Below are positions 60,500 through 64,000 of a stretch of 64,000 nucleotides of DNA, piece after piece. Numbering within the stretch: position 1 is the first letter of the stretch; every line of letters begins with the position of its first letter. The position numbers and the translations under genes are program-made. Source of the stretch: Bradyrhizobium sp. cir1 (lineage in GTDB: Bacteria; Pseudomonadota; Alphaproteobacteria; Rhizobiales; Xanthobacteraceae); assembly GCF_014198245.1 (NCBI RefSeq), contig NZ_JACIHE010000006.1, positions 310,001 to 374,000 of the forward strand. Direction: 5' to 3'. Below the pieces are notes generated by a model. It searched no databases. It was not told where the DNA came from and was given only the letters and a program-made list of their open reading frames with translations.

Positions 60500-61516
60500 A
60501 TGAAGTCGCGTTGTGGACGGCGACGGCAGGGCATTCTGGCGTTTGCGGCGGCCATTCTGGTTTCGCTCAGCGGTGCTGCGACCCCGGTCGCGTTTGCGGC
60601 CGATGTCGGGCCGGTCGATCCGCGTGAGATCGCGCCATCCGGAGCGGATACCATTCATACGCCCGCGACGTTCTTCACGATCAACGCAGTGCTGGCAAAG
60701 CTCGACCGCGAGCGTGGCCGCGGGCCGAATGCCATGCGTCTGGCAGCGCTGGCGCCTGCTTCCCCCACGGCGACGGATGCTGGGCCGGAGGCCACCTCTC
60801 CGGTCGGCGCGCAGCCGCTCGGCCATGAACCCTTCGGCCTCTTCGCGTTCCGGGCACCTGACAACGTCATCTGGCGCAAATGGCGTTCAGTTGAAGCAGA
60901 GATCGCCAACGAGCAGGCCCTGCTGGAGCGCTGCCGGTCCGATGCCGCGAGCTGCCCGCCTAACGCTGCGCAGTTCCTCAGGCTCGTCGGTGCGGTCAAA
61001 GCGAAGTCCGGGCGAGCTCAGCTCGAGGAAGTCAATCTCGGCGTCAACACCGCCATCCGCTATGTCAGCGATCTCGTCCAGCATCGGGAGCTCGACCGCT
61101 GGAGTTCGCCATTGGCGAGCTTTGCGACGGGCAAAGGCGATTGCGAGGACTATGCGATCGCCAAATACGCCGCACTGCGCGAAGCGGGTTTCCCGGACGC
61201 CGACATGCGCCTGCTCCTCGTCCGCGACCGTACCGTCCGCCAGGATCACGCGGTGCTTGCAGCTCGTCTCGACGGCCGATGGCTGATCCTGGACAACCGG
61301 TGGACGGGCCTGCGGGAGGACAACGGCGAGCTGAACTTCGCGCCGCTGTTCGCGATCAATCACGACGGCGTGCATCTGTTCGCCAAGCCGTATGCGAAGG
61401 CTGCGCCGCTCTCGGCCGAAGCCGCGCCGGCGGCGGCGAACTCGGAATGGGCGGGCTCGGAGCCCACGGATGCCGGTGGCAGCGGGTCGCTGGGCACGTT
61501 GCCGCTGCTTCTTTGA
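60500..61516 (+). CDS. LapG-like periplasmic cysteine protease (transglutaminase-like, BTLCP)
   Basis: A 338-residue exported protein. The signal peptide is at residues 1-35 (ILAFAAAILVSLSGA, then PVAFAAD). The BTLCP domain (about 130-300) has the catalytic Cys in GKGDCEDYAIAKY near residue 214, His in RQDHAVLAA and Asp in ILDNRW. LapG proteases cut the N-terminal retention module of surface adhesins when cyclic-di-GMP is low, under control of LapD. LapD is not in the window. The target is probably the convergent adhesin encoded next. A perfect hairpin follows. Confidence 0.87.
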   Translation: MKSRCGRRRQGILAFAAAILVSLSGAATPVAFAADVGPVDPREIAPSGADTIHTPATFFTINAVLAKLDRERGRGPNAMRLAALAPASPTATDAGPEATSPVGAQPLGHEPFGLFAFRAPDNVIWRKWRSVEAEIANEQALLERCRSDAASCPPNAAQFLRLVGAVKAKSGRAQLEEVNLGVNTAIRYVSDLVQHRELDRWSSPLASFATGKGDCEDYAIAKYAALREAGFPDADMRLLLVRDRTVRQDHAVLAARLDGRWLILDNRWTGLREDNGELNFAPLFAINHDGVHLFAKPYAKAAPLSAEAAPAAANSEWAGSEPTDAGGSGSLGTLPLLL

Positions 61517-61524
61517 GACAAAGC

Positions 61525-61557
61525 AAAGCCGCCGGCGAGAGGCTCGCCGGCGGCTTT
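61525..61557. terminator. Bidirectional terminator between lapG-like gene and adhesin gene
   Basis: A perfect 15-base-pair stem, AAAGCCGCCGGCGAG against CTCGCCGGCGGCTTT, closes a three-base loop. Because the arms start with AAA and end with TTT it can stop transcripts from both directions. It lies 8 bases after the LapG-like stop and 20 bases from the adhesin stop. Confidence 0.85.
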
Positions 61558-61577
61558 GTCGTGCTTTACTTGCTCTC

Positions 61578-64000
61578 TTACGCCACGTGGACGGCGTTGT
61601 TTTGGGGGATGCCCGTGCTGATGTGAGCAAGATCGACCGCGTGAGCCGCAGTGTTGTTATCCGAGTAGTACAGCTCGTTGGTGGTCGTATTGAAGAAGAA
61701 GTTCGACCCTGCGAAGGCGCTGTCGTGTGTCTGGTCGTTTGCGCCTGTCGTGCCCGAGTTGAACGCAACCGTCTGGGCCGTATTGATGGTCAGGTTCAGG
61801 TTGGCGACGTCGACAACGATGCTGTCGCCTGCGTTGAAGTCGACCAGCGTATCGTGCCCGTTCGCAGAACTACCCTGCAACACGAACACGTCGTTGCCGC
61901 CGTTGCCAGTCAATACGTCGTTGCCGCCATTGCCGGTGATGACGTCGTTCCCGGTCGTGCCCTGGATGGACTCGTCCGAGGACGTCCCGACAAAAGTGGT
62001 GCTTCCCTCGATGGTGACATTCAGGGTTTGGGTAGCCGTCTTGTCGTCATCGCCATCGAGGTTGGTTACCTGGAACGTCAGGTTGGCGTCTTGCGTCGTC
62101 GTCGTGGTTTCAATGAAGCCGGCCGAGGTGATTTTGATGTTGTCGTTGTCGCTCGTATTGTTCGCGCCGACGCTACCAAATGACTCCGTGCCGGTGCTTG
62201 CTCCCGCCGCACCTACGGCGGAAACGAGATCGATGCCGCTACCGGTGAGGGTCTGAGTGGAGGTAACGATCTGAACCCCCGTTAGAAGGTAGTTCTGTCC
62301 CGCTCCGTTCCAGTCATAGCTATCGATGATGACGATGCCATCGGTGCCCGTCGGCACCGGATAGCCCGCGGGAGGCGGATTAGCAGCCGTAAAGATGTCG
62401 GCATTGTCGACGACCACGGCCTTGGTGGTGTGCACATCGTCGCCCGTGCCAAAGACCCCGTCTGAACCGGCTCCAACCAGTTCAAGATTGATGACCAGGT
62501 CCTTCGATCCGATGTTGAAGAACTCCAGATAGATGCCGCTGGCGTAAGCCGTAGTCTGGGAGCCCGGTATTCCGTGCGGGTCAGCGGTATAGAAGTTCAT
62601 GTTCAGGACTTCGCCCGGCTGAAGCGTGTTGCTGGCGACACCCAGAGCTGAACTGGATACCGTCACATCGGTCGGATTAGCCCAGAACAGATCGTCGCTC
62701 GCGTAGGCACCATCTCCCGGATTGGTCGTGCCCGAAGTCAGGTTCACATTCGGGTTGTTGGTCTCGTGCGAGCCCGAGAATTGCACGAAGAAATTCGTGT
62801 CAAGCTGGGCGACAACATAAGGCGCCGGCCCGCTGTTGTCCTGGTTCAAGCTGTTGTCCTGATATCCCTGGAAATGGACATTCGCACCGCTCGTATTCAC
62901 GACGGTCACGCTTTGAATCGGATTTGCGAGCTCGACCGTGTAAGTGCCGGCAATCTTATCGAAGACCAGCGTTCCAGTGTCCTGAATGGTCACGCCTGGC
63001 GTGGCCGGGTTCGGCGCATAAGAGAACGATATGCCGAACGTCGCAAAGTGCGAATCCTCGGATTGCCATGTCACGGTTGGACTCGTGATCGCGACACCTC
63101 CGACCGTGCCCGTGAGCGTGATCGGCGCGAAATCCGAGTGGGCGGCATCGGTATACGTATTCTGATCCGCACCCACGTTGTAGACATAGACGCCCGTTCC
63201 GCCCGGGGTCGGGTTGCTTCCGTTGGCGTAGATCAGATCGGTGTGGGTCACAACCTGCGGACCATCATCGCCGAACCTGATCTGGGGGCCGAGATCCAGC
63301 GATGCGGTGCTCGACGCTTGATCACCGTCGGCATCCGTCGAGACCGCTGTCGCGGTCAAAACCAGAATTCCGGCCGCCAGCGCCTGGAGATCACTGATGT
63401 ATGATCCATTGTAGGTGCTTGTCGTGGTGTGATCGATCGACCCGGATTGCGTCAGCGTCACGTTGCTGCCGCTGAGGCTGATGGTGAAGATCGTGTTCGC
63501 ACCGCTGACGCCTCCTTGCGTCAGAGCAGTCGAGCCGGTGATGACCCCTCCGATATTGTAAAGATAGATCGCGCTGCCGTTATGTGTCAGCCCGCTCGCC
63601 GTGCCATGGCCGCCTGCATCGCCGGGCGTAAAGCCGGCGGCAAAGCCGAGAGCGTAGCTGGTGAACGTCGTCGTTCCCGCGCCGTCTGTCCCGTAGTTCG
63701 TGCCATTGATCGAGAAGACACCGGCATAATCCTGGATCGCGATCAGGAGCGAGGGGTTCTGATCTCCGACCGCCTGAGTGCCAACGAAGTTGCCGCCGGT
63801 CAAAGCACCATCGAACGTCAGGAGGATCGGGTCATTCAGCGAGACGGCAATCGTCGGTGCGGTCGGGCCGTCGTCCTGGATCGTGAACACGCCCGCGCCG
63901 AGGTTGATCGGCGTCGTCACGCTGTCGCCGTCCGCGTCGGTGACCGTCTTCACCACCTGCAGCAGGTCGGCGCTCGCCAGCGTCAGCGTCGCAGGATCAT
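61578..64000 (-). CDS. Large RTX adhesin secreted by type I secretion (C-terminal part)
   Basis: More than 800 residues are visible, and the frame is open through the window edge at 64000, so the N-terminal part is missing. The visible part is beta-rich, low in Lys and Cys, and high in Asp, Asn, Thr and Gly. It contains repeat-like segments with DADGDS, FTIQDDGP and ATAVSTDADGDQASS. Near the end are RTX calcium-binding nonapeptides (GNDVITGNGGNDVLTGNGG). The last 90 residues have the typical type I export-signal region (HDTLVDFNAGDSIVVDVANL). It fits a LapA-type biofilm adhesin exported by the adjacent TolC/ATPase/HlyD set and released by the LapG-like protease. The retention module should lie outside the window. 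Confidence 0.88.
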   Translation of the reverse strand, partial: DPATLTLASADLLQVVKTVTDADGDSVTTPINLGAGVFTIQDDGPTAPTIAVSLNDPILLTFDGALTGGNFVGTQAVGDQNPSLLIAIQDYAGVFSINGTNYGTDGAGTTTFTSYALGFAAGFTPGDAGGHGTASGLTHNGSAIYLYNIGGVITGSTALTQGGVSGANTIFTISLSGSNVTLTQSGSIDHTTTSTYNGSYISDLQALAAGILVLTATAVSTDADGDQASSTASLDLGPQIRFGDDGPQVVTHTDLIYANGSNPTPGGTGVYVYNVGADQNTYTDAAHSDFAPITLTGTVGGVAITSPTVTWQSEDSHFATFGISFSYAPNPATPGVTIQDTGTLVFDKIAGTYTVELANPIQSVTVVNTSGANVHFQGYQDNSLNQDNSGPAPYVVAQLDTNFFVQFSGSHETNNPNVNLTSGTTNPGDGAYASDDLFWANPTDVTVSSSALGVASNTLQPGEVLNMNFYTADPHGIPGSQTTAYASGIYLEFFNIGSKDLVINLELVGAGSDGVFGTGDDVHTTKAVVVDNADIFTAANPPPAGYPVPTGTDGIVIIDSYDWNGAGQNYLLTGVQIVTSTQTLTGSGIDLVSAVGAAGASTGTESFGSVGANNTSDNDNIKITSAGFIETTTTTQDANLTFQVTNLDGDDDKTATQTLNVTIEGSTTFVGTSSDESIQGTTGNDVITGNGGNDVLTGNGGNDVFVLQGSSANGHDTLVDFNAGDSIVVDVANLNLTINTAQTVAFNSGTTGANDQTHDSAFAGSNFFFNTTTNELYYSDNNTAAHAVDLAHISTGIPQNNAVHVA

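Overview
The window reads as a chromosomal stretch of a high-GC alphaproteobacterium. Bradyrhizobium or a close relative in the Nitrobacteraceae fits best. The reasons are the GC-rich third codon positions, the RpoH-like sigma factor, FixK-type boxes in front of fermentation-type genes, several small proteins that resemble short Bradyrhizobium hypotheticals, and dispersed intergenic palindromes. These are judgements from reading the sequence; no database was searched. No rRNA, tRNA, CRISPR array or insertion sequence was seen.

Layout. (1) 1-6475, minus strand: response regulator, sensor kinase, RpoH-like sigma factor, RND efflux pump and the start of its membrane-fusion partner, all in one direction. 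(2) 6958-8464: two small exported proteins and a likely dehydrogenase remnant. (3) 8465-30514, plus strand: a long, tightly packed block. It holds a branched-chain-amino-acid-type ABC importer with an AraC regulator, a LivF ATPase fused to a Tm-1-like domain, a PEP-hydrolase-family protein, a very long flotillin-like protein, two SRPBCC proteins, a CoxM/CoxS/CoxL-type molybdenum hydroxylase whose large subunit is split in two, CoxD/CoxE-like maturation proteins, and hydrolases (amidohydrolase, lactonase-like MBL, SMP-30/isochorismatase fusion, azoreductase). It looks like uptake plus oxidative and hydrolytic breakdown of an unidentified small molecule. (4) 30826-43368: a GspN-like protein, a TonB-dependent receptor, a membrane polyamine-synthase-like protein, a 2OG-Fe(II) oxygenase, a DUF3604 protein with a His/Asp-rich tail, a membrane-anchored prolyl isomerase and three consecutive HupE/UreJ-type proteins. 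This is a candidate metal-related system. (5) 43454-51792: CoA-transferase, MaoC, FabI, acetate kinase, phosphotransacetylase, DUF3141, GNAT and a small exported protein. Three FixK/FNR-type boxes stand in front of its transcription units, so it is probably induced by low oxygen. (6) 52004-54152: short conserved-looking hypothetical genes in a gene-poor stretch. (7) 54827-64000: TolC, a type I secretion ATPase, an HlyD adaptor, a LapG-like protease and, convergent, a large RTX adhesin cut by the window end. This is a Lap-type surface adhesion module.

The points most worth following up are the hendecad-repeat flotillin and LivF-Tm-1 fusion inside the catabolic block, the TonB/DUF3604/HupE block, and the FixK-box acetate/acyl-CoA block. 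Start codons were chosen from ribosome-binding-site spacing and gene overlap and differ in places from the longest open frame.
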